Source: a virus. Taken from it: a stretch of 27,070 nt of DNA. A program made the translations under genes and the position numbers. The notes beneath the pieces are model-generated. The model was not told the DNA's origin, made no database searches, and worked only from the letters and a program-made list of their open reading frames with translations. Positions 1-6,390 of this stretch are shown one piece after another; position 1 is the first letter of the stretch; every line of letters starts with the position of its first letter. Location of the stretch: the IMG/VR virus record IMGVR_UViG_3300042292_000611, positions 1 through 27,070 of that record; one strand, given 5' to 3'.

Positions 1-263
1 ACTGTATCAGGTAGTGAGTTAGCAAAATCCTCTTCACCTTCTGCGCGCAATGTAACTTTTAATTGTTTTATTGCATTTTTTAAAATATTGAAGGTACGTT
101 GATCTTCTACAGTCATATTAGAGAACACAGAGATTTTCTGTGAGCCCATATCGTAATCTGAATAGCCGCTTTTAACAGGGTCAAAAGTATAGATGTGTTT
201 CTGATTGTCGCCATCCGTTTGAGTAACAACATTCGTAAAAATTTCTGATAATATACCAGACAT
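1..263 (-). CDS. Hypothetical protein, C-terminus cut by window edge
   Basis: An open frame on the minus strand starts with ATG at 263 and runs off the left edge without a stop, giving about 87 residues beginning MSGILSEIFTNVV. A GAGG ribosome binding site lies 8 bases before the ATG, inside the hairpin at 266-301. I see no signal peptide, membrane segment or recognisable motif; the visible part looks like a soluble mixed alpha/beta protein. It lies downstream of the NADAR and Ser-rich genes on the same strand and has its own late-type promoter box (297-304), so it is probably a late gene. Function unknown; the window contains only part of it. Confidence 0.6.
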   Translation of the reverse strand, partial: MSGILSEIFTNVVTQTDGDNQKHIYTFDPVKSGYSDYDMGSQKISVFSNMTVEDQRTFNILKNAIKQLKVTLRAEGEEDFANSLPDT

Positions 264-265
264 AA

Positions 266-301
266 AAATACCTCAATAAAAATTGGTTCATTGAGGTATT
301 T
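266..301 (-). promoter_or_regulatory. RBS-sequestering hairpin (also terminator-like)
   Basis: A perfect 12-base inverted repeat, AAATACCTCAAT (266-277) and ATTGAGGTATTT (290-301), is separated by a 12-base loop. In a minus-strand transcript the second arm contains the GAGG ribosome binding site of the gene starting at 263, and the arm is followed by a run of U. It could therefore terminate transcripts from the gene ending at 313, block translation of the next gene, or both. A late-type box at 297-304 overlaps the first arm. Confidence 0.65.
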
Positions 302-304
302 ATC
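297..304 (-). promoter_or_regulatory. T4-type late promoter box GATAAATA
   Basis: On the minus strand this reads GATAAATA, one base from the T4 late consensus TATAAATA. Transcription would start about 5-7 bases downstream, near 290-292, which is at the loop end of the first hairpin arm. Late transcripts would then lack that arm and leave the GAGG site of the gene at 263 free. Confidence 0.5.
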
Positions 305-312
305 ACGGTGTG

Positions 313-816
313 TTATTGGATATAATCTTGACTTATTAGCTCATCAAAATCTAATTCAAGGTTAGCTCTTTTACATTGATCATCTAAACACTCATATTGA
401 TCATCAAAACAAACACGTCGACCACATATATAATTGTTTAGTTGATCAGCTACGTCAGCAATTTTTTCAAGATGAGCTTCATTTTTAGCCCATAACTCAG
501 GGTTAAAATACAATGCATTAATTTTATCAATGCCATACCATAAAGTACGTAAATAATATCTTAATTCTTCTGATATACAAGAATTCATCAACATAATATG
601 AGCTGATAGACCTTTACCTGTGTACTCATATATCAAATCTTCCGTAAATTTTAATTGATGTTGTGCAATGAGAAATTTACCACCAAACCCATGATCACCA
701 TCGATATTACTAAAATACAACTCTGGTTGAGTGTCAACCAAATGCTGCAATTCTTCTAACGTGTTGATATTGTCTACTATATTTCTATCATTCACAACTA
801 CTGGATGAACTATCAT
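313..816 (-). CDS. Hypothetical protein, 167 aa
   Basis: I chose the ATG at 816 (MIVHPVVVNDRN...), which has a GAG-type ribosome binding site just upstream. The frame stays open to 897, but those extra residues are an out-of-frame reading of the Ser-rich tail of the preceding gene and look like an artefact. The protein is acidic towards its C-terminus, with cysteines in a CFDDQYECLDDQC pattern near residues 137-155, which could be a small metal or disulphide site. No family is recognised. The start overlaps the end of the preceding gene by 29 bases, suggesting translational coupling within the late minus-strand cluster. Confidence 0.6.
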   Translation of the reverse strand: MIVHPVVVNDRNIVDNINTLEELQHLVDTQPELYFSNIDGDHGFGGKFLIAQHQLKFTEDLIYEYTGKGLSAHIMLMNSCISEELRYYLRTLWYGIDKINALYFNPELWAKNEAHLEKIADVADQLNNYICGRRVCFDDQYECLDDQCKRANLELDFDELISQDYIQ

Positions 817-1234
817 AAGAACTCGATGAATCACTTGAACTATAAGAACTACTTGAGCTTGAATCGTGACTATGAGAACCACTATTCGATGTATCACTCA
901 AATTACTACTTGATGTAAGCATACTTGCAGCAACATAATCATTCATTAAGCTTCGATTAAAGCTGTCATCTTTTAATATTCTTGGAGTTGAATATGCTGT
1001 ACATCTTTGAACTTGGTCACGCTCACCTGCTCTACGTATAGCATCGCGCTCAGCTACCGTTTGCAATGGTTTGGTAACGTTAGTTAACTCGCAATAATAC
1101 GGAATTCGAACCCACATACTACCATCAAATTCATAACCAACGTTAGAATCACCATCTAAAATTTGTGTACCTTTTTTAATCGGTATTGGTAACTCCTTTG
1201 ATTGAAATACCCCAAACAGGTGTTTAATGCTCAT
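788..1234 (-). CDS. Hypothetical protein with Ser-rich C-terminal tail
   Basis: A 148-residue protein. Residues 1-95 look folded (a GYEFDGSMWVRIP segment resembles a short beta module); the last ~40 residues are almost all serine with scattered Asp, Tyr and His, ending in SSSSSCE. Its ATG overlaps the stop of the NADAR gene as ATGA at 1231-1234, so the two are probably co-translated from the late promoter at 1812-1819. Such low-complexity Ser tails occur in phage structural and appendage proteins, but nothing here identifies one. The Ser codons are repetitive and the tail may vary in length. Function unknown. Confidence 0.6.
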   Translation of the reverse strand: MSIKHLFGVFQSKELPIPIKKGTQILDGDSNVGYEFDGSMWVRIPYYCELTNVTKPLQTVAERDAIRRAGERDQVQRCTAYSTPRILKDDSFNRSLMNDYVAASMLTSSSNLSDTSNSGSHSHDSSSSSSYSSSDSSSSYDSSSSSCE

Positions 1235-1767
1235 TTTACATCCTCACTATTCAATTTGAAATTGGGAATATTATGACCCGGTTTAGTATAAAATCTAGCT
1301 GGATCTGTCCTAATATCCATCCATAATTTACCTAAAATATTATCACCTTGCAATAAACCGTCTTTTTCGACAGCACCCCAATATGTATCTTTATGAGATT
1401 TTTCAACGATTGCACGTTGACCGGATTCATCTAACAACATCTTAATTGTACGATAATTATAATATAGTTTCAACTCTAAACAGTATCTCATAATATCGTT
1501 TTTAACTGTGTCCCAATCTTCACGGGTATGTGTTTTGCGGTATTTTTTACTAGTCATCTTACTAGCCATTCCAGAATGACCTTTTAAAATTTCCATTTGA
1601 ATTTCAGGGTAATCAGGGAATCTAGCTGCTTGGTATAAAGCTTCGGTATTTTTAATTTGAATACCGTTAACTTTAACGGGGCAGTCATTAGACATATTAG
1701 ATAACTCACCCCATTGTTCTTTAACTTTACTAAACCAACATACTGCATTTTTGGTATACGCTTCCAT
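1231..1767 (-). CDS. NADAR-family (YbiA-like) protein
   Basis: A 178-residue protein with the layout of the NADAR/YbiA (DUF1768) family. It has an N-terminal aromatic and ELSNMS segment (residues 18-27), a TEALYQAARF motif (41-50) carrying the conserved Glu42, and a C-terminal motif, D127-x2-WG, with GDNILGKLWMDIR at 141-153. Family members bind or cleave N-glycosidic bonds in ADP-ribose-type or riboflavin-intermediate substrates, and some remove ADP-ribose from guanine in DNA. A CGGAGAT ribosome binding site precedes the ATG, and a perfect late promoter box lies at 1812-1819. In a phage it may reverse host ADP-ribosylation defence or act in NAD metabolism; that role is inference. Family assignment is fairly secure. 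Confidence 0.8.
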   Translation of the reverse strand: MEAYTKNAVCWFSKVKEQWGELSNMSNDCPVKVNGIQIKNTEALYQAARFPDYPEIQMEILKGHSGMASKMTSKKYRKTHTREDWDTVKNDIMRYCLELKLYYNYRTIKMLLDESGQRAIVEKSHKDTYWGAVEKDGLLQGDNILGKLWMDIRTDPARFYTKPGHNIPNFKLNSEDVK

Positions 1768-1811
1768 TTTTACTATCTCCGTAAGAAATTAATGTCATGC
1801 GTATTATAAAA

Positions 1812-1819
1812 TATTTATA
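1812..1819 (-). promoter_or_regulatory. T4-type late promoter box TATAAATA
   Basis: A perfect TATAAATA on the minus strand, about 45 bases upstream of the NADAR gene start. It matches the T4 late consensus recognised by the gp55 sigma factor. It probably drives the NADAR, Ser-rich and 167-aa genes. Confidence 0.7.
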
Positions 1820-1827
1820 TGACTAAA

Positions 1828-2436
1828 TCAAGCATTTTTTAGATCTTTTGTAGATATAAGTACAGTAATATCACCATGACTAAAATCAGCACCCCAAACA
1901 GCACCAGAGCTATAATAAGACGTAAACTCTTTATACGACATTAACGGTACTAATAGATGACTCGCATTATTAAAGATATAGACATTATACCCAATTTCAA
2001 ACGCTGTTCTTATATTAGCTAGCCAAAAACGTTCACCATCGGATGTCTGCATTGTATCTGTTTGCATTGTTTTATATTTTTTCAATAAAAATCTAAAAAA
2101 CACAATGCGTGGTAAATCTTTTACACGTGATGATCTACTTGACCATAGCATTATTTGTGAGCAAGTGCGTCCTGCATTCGGTTCTGTTTTAACTTCATAA
2201 TTACAATAATACACGACTTGTTTAGTTGGATGGTATAAACCTACAATAAGATCTTCGCCACCTATGTTTATATTATAAAGATCGACACCATTAATATTAT
2301 CAATAAGTTTTTTTCTATCAAATTTTGCAAATAAATCGTATCTCATGCGATTAGAGTCAAGGTCATCAAAAGCATAATCTGTGAAGTCAGATATTCGCAT
2401 TGGGGGAGATTCTAAAATAATATCGGTTAATTTCAT
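1828..2436 (-). CDS. Hypothetical protein, 202 aa
   Basis: I chose the ATG at 2436 (MKLTDIILESPP...), with a weak GGA site upstream, over a TTG at 2448. The protein looks soluble and globular, with many aromatic residues, and has no signal peptide or membrane helix. The short N-terminal helix followed by ILESP is reminiscent of leaders on some T4-type capsid or core proteins cleaved at LxE sites, but that is only a resemblance. A CATAAATA late box lies upstream at 2467-2474. It is divergent from the topoisomerase gene. No family recognised. Confidence 0.6.
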   Translation of the reverse strand: MKLTDIILESPPMRISDFTDYAFDDLDSNRMRYDLFAKFDRKKLIDNINGVDLYNINIGGEDLIVGLYHPTKQVVYYCNYEVKTEPNAGRTCSQIMLWSSRSSRVKDLPRIVFFRFLLKKYKTMQTDTMQTSDGERFWLANIRTAFEIGYNVYIFNNASHLLVPLMSYKEFTSYYSSGAVWGADFSHGDITVLISTKDLKNA

Positions 2437-2466
2437 TTGTATATCCAATTATGTAACTTTATGTAA

Positions 2467-2474
2467 TATTTATG
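2467..2474 (-). promoter_or_regulatory. T4-type late promoter box CATAAATA
   Basis: CATAAATA on the minus strand, about 30 bases upstream of the ATG at 2436, one base from the TATAAATA consensus. Confidence 0.5.
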
Positions 2475-2501
2475 TTTGCTATTTTTAAAATGTTTTTGTG
2501 G

Positions 2502-2530
2502 TGGATTTAATTTTGTAATTATATTATAAT
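2502..2530 (+). promoter_or_regulatory. Possible early sigma70 promoter for topoisomerase genes
   Basis: A perfect TATAAT lies at 2525-2530 with TGGATT (a weak -35) 17 bases upstream at 2502-2507. A second candidate, TTGAAT (2550-2555) with TACACT (2573-2578) at 17-base spacing, is also possible. The 184-base gap 2449-2632 otherwise holds only the divergent late box and an AGG ribosome binding site (2624-2626) for the gene at 2633. Confidence 0.4.
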
Positions 2531-2632
2531 AGTGTTGAAATGGAATTAGTTGAATCATAAAAAATTGTAATATACACTCCCGACTCGATATATACGGACA
2601 AACTTAGTATTGAACATTGCAACAGGTAAAGT

Positions 2633-4405
2633 ATGAGTATTGAAAAAAAATACAAAAAGCTAGATGAGATAGAGCACGTACTAATACGACCAGGTAGGTA
2701 TATTGGTAGTACAGTTCCTCATACATCAGACGAGTTTTTAATAGTTGATAATAAATTTGAAAAGCGTGAGAATACCTATGTTCCCGGCGTTTTAAAGCTA
2801 TTTGATGAGATTATTACTAACTCAGTTGATCACAGTAAAACAGAAGCTGGTTCCCATGTTACTACAATTAAGGTAGATATTTGTAGAGAAACAAAAGTAA
2901 TATCAGTGTACGATGATGGTGGTATACCGGTAGTAAAACATAAAGAGCATGATCAGTATATTCCTGAAATGATTTTTGAGTTAAGATCTGGTTCAAACTT
3001 TAATGATGAAGAGCAAAGTGAATCAAGATTAGGAGGAACACATGGAGAGGGAGCAAGCTTAACTAACATTTTCTCAACATCATTTATTGTACATACAGCA
3101 GATGGCAAAAATTCGTTTTACCAAGAACACACAGACAATTCAAGAACAAAAACAAAACCTATTGTTAAAAAATCAAAAGATAAATTTACAAAGATCACGT
3201 ATACATTAGATTTTGATAAATTAAAACTAACAAGTGAAATATCTGACGGTGATTACGCTAAAATCATTAAGCGTGTTTACGATGTTGCTGGTTGTAACCC
3301 TAAATTAAAAGTTTTTTTAAACGATGAACAAATTCAAATTAACTCGTTTAAAGATTATATCAAAATGTATACAGATGAATATGTATTTGATAGTACTGAT
3401 GATTGGAGAGTTGGTGTTAGTAAAAGTGACGGTTCATTTAGTCATGTTTCTTTTGTTAACTCAGTTGAGACCAAAATTGGTGGACAACACGTTGAATATA
3501 TAGCGTACCAAATTATCGCTAAGTTACGTGAATACATTGCAAAGAAGCATCGTATACAAGTAAAACCTTCAGAAATAAAAAACCATTTAAATTTGTTTAT
3601 TGACGCTGATATCAACAAACCAAAGTTTGATAGTCAAACAAAAGAAAACATGATTACAGAGATTAAGAATTTCGGGACGACATTTGAAATAACAGATAAT
3701 TTCATTAAAAGTGTAGTTAAATCTAGTATAGTACAATCAATTTTAGATTGGGCACAAGCAAAAGAAAACGCACTATTACAAGCTGAGTTACGTAAATTGA
3801 ATAAGACAACAGATAGGTTGGATCCAATTCGTGTTGATAAGTTTGAAGATGCATCTGAAAAGAAGAATCGTAGTTTATGTACTGTATTACTTACAGAGGG
3901 GGATTCAGCAAGTAAAGCAATTTTAAATAGTCGTAACCCTAAATTACATGCAGTGTATCCATTAAAAGGAAAACCATTAAACGTGCTAACAATCGACCCT
4001 AAAAGATTGATGGATAACGAAGTGTTTAAGAATGTGTTAACTATTACTGGATTAAAATTAGGCGAAAAAGTTGAATCGTTATCACAATTACGGTTTGGTA
4101 AATTAGTAATATTAACAGATGCTGATTGTGTTACAGAAGAACATTATACACTAACGGAAAGCGGTGAAAAGCTAGTTTCAGATGTAAACGTTGGAGATAA
4201 AGTATTAACACATACAGGTCAATACAAAACCGTTGAATACGTTTGTGAACAAACAAAAACACAAATCATACGTATCCGATCAGGAAACACAGTGATTGAA
4301 TGTTCACCAGATCATAAACAACCGGTGGTGCGTAGCGGTGCTGTGCAGATTGTATTAGCTAAAGATATATTACCTACGGATTTGATATTATCTAAGAAAA
4401 AATAA
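2633..4405 (+). CDS. DNA topoisomerase II large subunit, N-terminal piece fused to split-intein N half
   Basis: A 590-residue protein. Residues 1-498 are the N-terminal part of the T4-type type II topoisomerase large subunit (GyrB-like): a GHKL ATPase with DEIITNSVDHS (about 62-72) and the nucleotide-binding DDGGIPV and GGTHGEGASLTN motifs (about 137-150), a transducer domain, and the start of TOPRIM with LLTEGDSAS (about 422-430) and LVILTDAD up to 498. At Cys499 (base 4127) the topoisomerase sequence stops and 92 residues of intein follow. In T4 this subunit is also divided, into gp39 and gp60. The protein lacks the last ~129 residues of the enzyme, encoded at 5813-6199, and should need trans-splicing to be active. 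Confidence 0.93.
   Translation: MSIEKKYKKLDEIEHVLIRPGRYIGSTVPHTSDEFLIVDNKFEKRENTYVPGVLKLFDEIITNSVDHSKTEAGSHVTTIKVDICRETKVISVYDDGGIPVVKHKEHDQYIPEMIFELRSGSNFNDEEQSESRLGGTHGEGASLTNIFSTSFIVHTADGKNSFYQEHTDNSRTKTKPIVKKSKDKFTKITYTLDFDKLKLTSEISDGDYAKIIKRVYDVAGCNPKLKVFLNDEQIQINSFKDYIKMYTDEYVFDSTDDWRVGVSKSDGSFSHVSFVNSVETKIGGQHVEYIAYQIIAKLREYIAKKHRIQVKPSEIKNHLNLFIDADINKPKFDSQTKENMITEIKNFGTTFEITDNFIKSVVKSSIVQSILDWAQAKENALLQAELRKLNKTTDRLDPIRVDKFEDASEKKNRSLCTVLLTEGDSASKAILNSRNPKLHAVYPLKGKPLNVLTIDPKRLMDNEVFKNVLTITGLKLGEKVESLSQLRFGKLVILTDADCVTEEHYTLTESGEKLVSDVNVGDKVLTHTGQYKTVEYVCEQTKTQIIRIRSGNTVIECSPDHKQPVVRSGAVQIVLAKDILPTDLILSKKK
4127..4402 (+). other. Split intein, N-terminal half (IntN, 92 aa)
   Basis: The intein begins at Cys1 directly after the TOPRIM residues DAD. 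Block A reads CVTEEHYTLTESGEKLVSDV with NVGDKVLT following; block B reads GNTVIECSPDHKQPV with the conserved His at intein position 63. It ends KDILPTDLILSKKK and a stop, exactly where full inteins carry their endonuclease domain. The reading frame is the same as that of the C-terminal half at 5651, so a single ancestral intein frame was opened by the endonuclease insertion. Confidence 0.93.
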
Positions 4406-4409
4406 TGTA

Positions 4410-5654
4410 ATGAAAATCCAGTGTAAAGAATGCGGCGAGCTAACGACTAAAATCCAAGATCATATTACCGCTAACCACGGTAATATGATTGATTATTGTA
4501 TTAAACATTTTACATATATAAGTGCTAATAACCACGATGAGTACTTAAAATTATACCAATTAGGTGAGTGTACAATATTAGCTAACCACAAAAACTGCAC
4601 ATACCGTTTAGTGCGTACTAAACCTAAAAAAACATGGACATGTAAGCATTGCAATGAGCAAATATCTGTAGCCACACGCACCGGTATAGGTACACACCTC
4701 AACAGTGATAAATGTGGGTTTAAACAATCAATCGTAGAATACGCGTACCAGTATTATACGGAAATTGAACCTGAGAAATTTAATCCAGACGAACGTTGTG
4801 CGTTTTGTGAAAGACCTGCGATTAATATTAGAGTTGATGTGGATGAGGTTAACGAAACATTTAGACGGTACCATATTAATTACTTTTGTTTTAACGATGA
4901 CTGTAAACGTGAAACATTTAAACGAATATGGCCTAATAGAACCTTTACGTACGAGCTATGGAATAAAATTGGAAGTACTAAAGAATATATTAGTGCTGTT
5001 AACCGAATATCAATCGATGACGCGAAACATAAGAAAGTACCCAGAGATTTTACAGAATGGTATAAGACAGGTGGTAAGACATGTTCATTAGCTGATTTTA
5101 TTTTAAGACATGGTGAAGAACTTGGTACTGAAAAGTATAAGGAGAGAGGTAGAAAAATTGGAAAATCTAATTCACTCGAATATTATAAAGAGCGGTATGG
5201 TTCTGAAATTGGCTCTTCAAGATGGTTCAAAAATATAGAAAATGCTAAACGAAAAACCCATGGAAACACCACATCGGTTCAGTGCACACAGTTGTTGGAT
5301 AGAATATCAAAATATTATAATATAGTGCGAGAATCAGGAATAATTTGTGAAAAACGTATTACTGTAGATTCGTTAATAATAGATCATAATATAATCGTTG
5401 AATATTTTGGTGATTATTGGCATTGTAATCCTGAGGTGTGGAGCGCAGACACGTACAATAAAACATTAAAATGCACAGCATCATTTAAATGGGCTAAAGA
5501 CACTACACGGTTAGATACGATATTATATACATCCCCTATTGAATATCGTGTGTTGGTTATATGGGAAAAAACTGCAAACCGGTTGACAGATATAGAGATC
5601 TGCAATTATATTGAAAAATTAAAAACAGGTGAAGAGAGGTTAATAATTATATGA
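4410..5654 (+). CDS. Vsr-like homing endonuclease with zinc fingers
   Basis: A 414-residue protein in a frame different from its neighbours. Three zinc-finger-like clusters come first: C5-C8-H18-H23, C78-C81-H96-C102 and C129-C132-C159-C164. Residues ~225-285 contain the lysine/tyrosine-rich helical segments (LRHGEELGTEKYKER, YYKERYGSEIGSSRW) common in phage homing endonucleases. The C-terminal domain (about 305-400) resembles Vsr mismatch endonuclease: D319, IDHNIIVEYFGDYWHCNP with E330 and H337, D363, then VLVIWEK. This agrees with the EDxHD/Vsr-like homing endonucleases of fractured genes. The start lies 4 bases after the preceding stop with no clear ribosome binding site, suggesting coupling; the stop overlaps the next ATG (ATGA). 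It probably cleaves uninterrupted topoisomerase alleles. Confidence 0.85.
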   Translation: MKIQCKECGELTTKIQDHITANHGNMIDYCIKHFTYISANNHDEYLKLYQLGECTILANHKNCTYRLVRTKPKKTWTCKHCNEQISVATRTGIGTHLNSDKCGFKQSIVEYAYQYYTEIEPEKFNPDERCAFCERPAINIRVDVDEVNETFRRYHINYFCFNDDCKRETFKRIWPNRTFTYELWNKIGSTKEYISAVNRISIDDAKHKKVPRDFTEWYKTGGKTCSLADFILRHGEELGTEKYKERGRKIGKSNSLEYYKERYGSEIGSSRWFKNIENAKRKTHGNTTSVQCTQLLDRISKYYNIVRESGIICEKRITVDSLIIDHNIIVEYFGDYWHCNPEVWSADTYNKTLKCTASFKWAKDTTRLDTILYTSPIEYRVLVIWEKTANRLTDIEICNYIEKLKTGEERLIII

Positions 5655-5812
5655 TAAGCGCAAATTATGATTTATCACAGTACGATTTATTAAGTATTGA
5701 TGAAATTAGTGTGATTGACAAAGAAATAACTACGTACGATTTTACGGTACAAGATGACCATACGTTTTATGTGCGTCATAAATCATCGTCGGATTATATA
5801 TTAACACATAAT
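5651..5812 (+). other. Split intein, C-terminal half (IntC, 54 aa)
   Basis: Block F is YDFTVQDDHTFYVRH with the conserved Asp and His. Block G is SDYILTHN, with the penultimate His53 and terminal Asn54, followed by Cys+1. All residues expected for standard Cys1/Asn/Cys+1 splicing chemistry are present. At 54 residues it is longer than many natural IntC pieces; the first ~18 residues precede the usual start of this region. IntN plus IntC total 146 residues, a normal mini-intein size. Confidence 0.92.
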
Positions 5813-6202
5813 TGTGATGGTGTTCATATTACAGGGTTACTAATTAACCTGTTTAATACATTTTGGCCTGAGTTATTTAAATTAGGTTTTGTTTGTAAAT
5901 TTAAAACACCAATTGTAAAAGTAACAGTTGGTAAAGAAGTAATTGACTTTTATACTGAAGAAGATTTTAAAGCATGGTCAAAGAAAACCAATAAAAAATA
6001 CACATCAAAATACTTTAAAGGTTTAGGTACAAGTACTTCAAAAGAATTTAAAGAGTATATGGAGAAATTTGACGAAAGTATAATTCCATACTCTATCGAA
6101 GATACACAAGATAAAGAAGCTGTTAAATTAGCTTTTAGTAAAGAAGAAGGTAAAGTTAGTACAAATAAACGTAAAGATTGGTTATCATTATTGGAGATCT
6201 AA
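5651..6202 (+). CDS. Split-intein C half fused to topoisomerase II large subunit C-terminal piece
   Basis: A 183-residue protein. Residues 1-54 are IntC; Cys55 (base 5813) is the +1 extein residue. Residues 55-183 (CDGVHITGLLINLFNTFWPE...) continue TOPRIM and the rest of the large subunit, matching GyrB DADVDGxHI followed by a helix ending in PEL. It corresponds in position to T4 gp60. Joined to the first piece it would give a 627-residue subunit, a plausible size for T4-type enzymes. An AGAGG site lies 12 bases upstream, and the ATG overlaps the endonuclease stop. On its own the product lacks ATPase and half of TOPRIM and would be inactive. Confidence 0.92.
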   Translation: MISANYDLSQYDLLSIDEISVIDKEITTYDFTVQDDHTFYVRHKSSSDYILTHNCDGVHITGLLINLFNTFWPELFKLGFVCKFKTPIVKVTVGKEVIDFYTEEDFKAWSKKTNKKYTSKYFKGLGTSTSKEFKEYMEKFDESIIPYSIEDTQDKEAVKLAFSKEEGKVSTNKRKDWLSLLEI

Positions 6203-6378
6203 TGAAAAAGTTAATTGTCATATCATTGTTATTGACTGGATGTGTTGCAGTACCGTATGGCCCTACATACTCTCAACCATACACATACGGTGCACCACAC
6301 TATCATTCACATTATGGTAGTAATTTTAATCGTTACCATGGCGGAAATTTTAACCCGTATCGTTCACGAAATAGATAA
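6202..6378 (+). CDS. Small predicted lipoprotein
   Basis: The ATG at 6202 overlaps the topoisomerase stop (TAATG) and follows a GGAG site at 6193-6196, so I prefer it to an upstream start at 6178. The 58-residue product begins MKKLIVISLLLTGC, a short lipoprotein signal with lipobox LLTG|C and Cys14 as the lipidated residue. The mature part is only ~45 residues, rich in Tyr, His, Asn, Gly and Pro, with repeated HYG/NFN-type segments. It should be anchored in a membrane of a Gram-negative host. Rz1-type spanins and phage superinfection-exclusion lipoproteins share this size, but no specific similarity is visible. Its place between two topoisomerase subunit genes is odd. Confidence 0.7.
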   Translation: MKKLIVISLLLTGCVAVPYGPTYSQPYTYGAPHYHSHYGSNFNRYHGGNFNPYRSRNR

Positions 6379-6390
6379 TAAAAGGATTTT

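Larger units (their letters stand above)
4127..5812 (+). mobile_element. Split-intein / homing endonuclease cassette
   Basis: The whole 1,686-base insertion in the topoisomerase gene consists of IntN (4127-4402), a free-standing Vsr-like endonuclease gene (4410-5654) and IntC (5651-5812). Removing it would join DAD to CDGVHI in frame and restore a continuous large-subunit gene. The layout matches the published 'fractured gene' arrangement, in which split inteins flank a Vsr-like homing endonuclease ORF. The endonuclease is expected to cut intein-less alleles so that the cassette is copied by repair. Confidence 0.88.

Noticed and set aside
817-897. N-terminal extension of the 167-aa gene (VVLIV-rich)
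   Set aside because: These residues are an out-of-frame reading of the Ser-rich tail and only mimic a hydrophobic leader; the ATG at 816 is better placed.
4765-5091. Plus-strand 108-residue ORF inside the endonuclease gene
   Set aside because: It is an out-of-frame shadow; the endonuclease frame has zinc-finger and Vsr motifs across the same bases.
2633-6202. Group I intron, frameshift or T4 gene 60-type ribosomal bypass as the cause of the broken topoisomerase gene
   Set aside because: The sequence on both sides of the break translates into intein blocks A, B, F and G with all splice residues, and IntN and IntC end and start with normal codons. An intron or bypass would not keep these motifs in frame.
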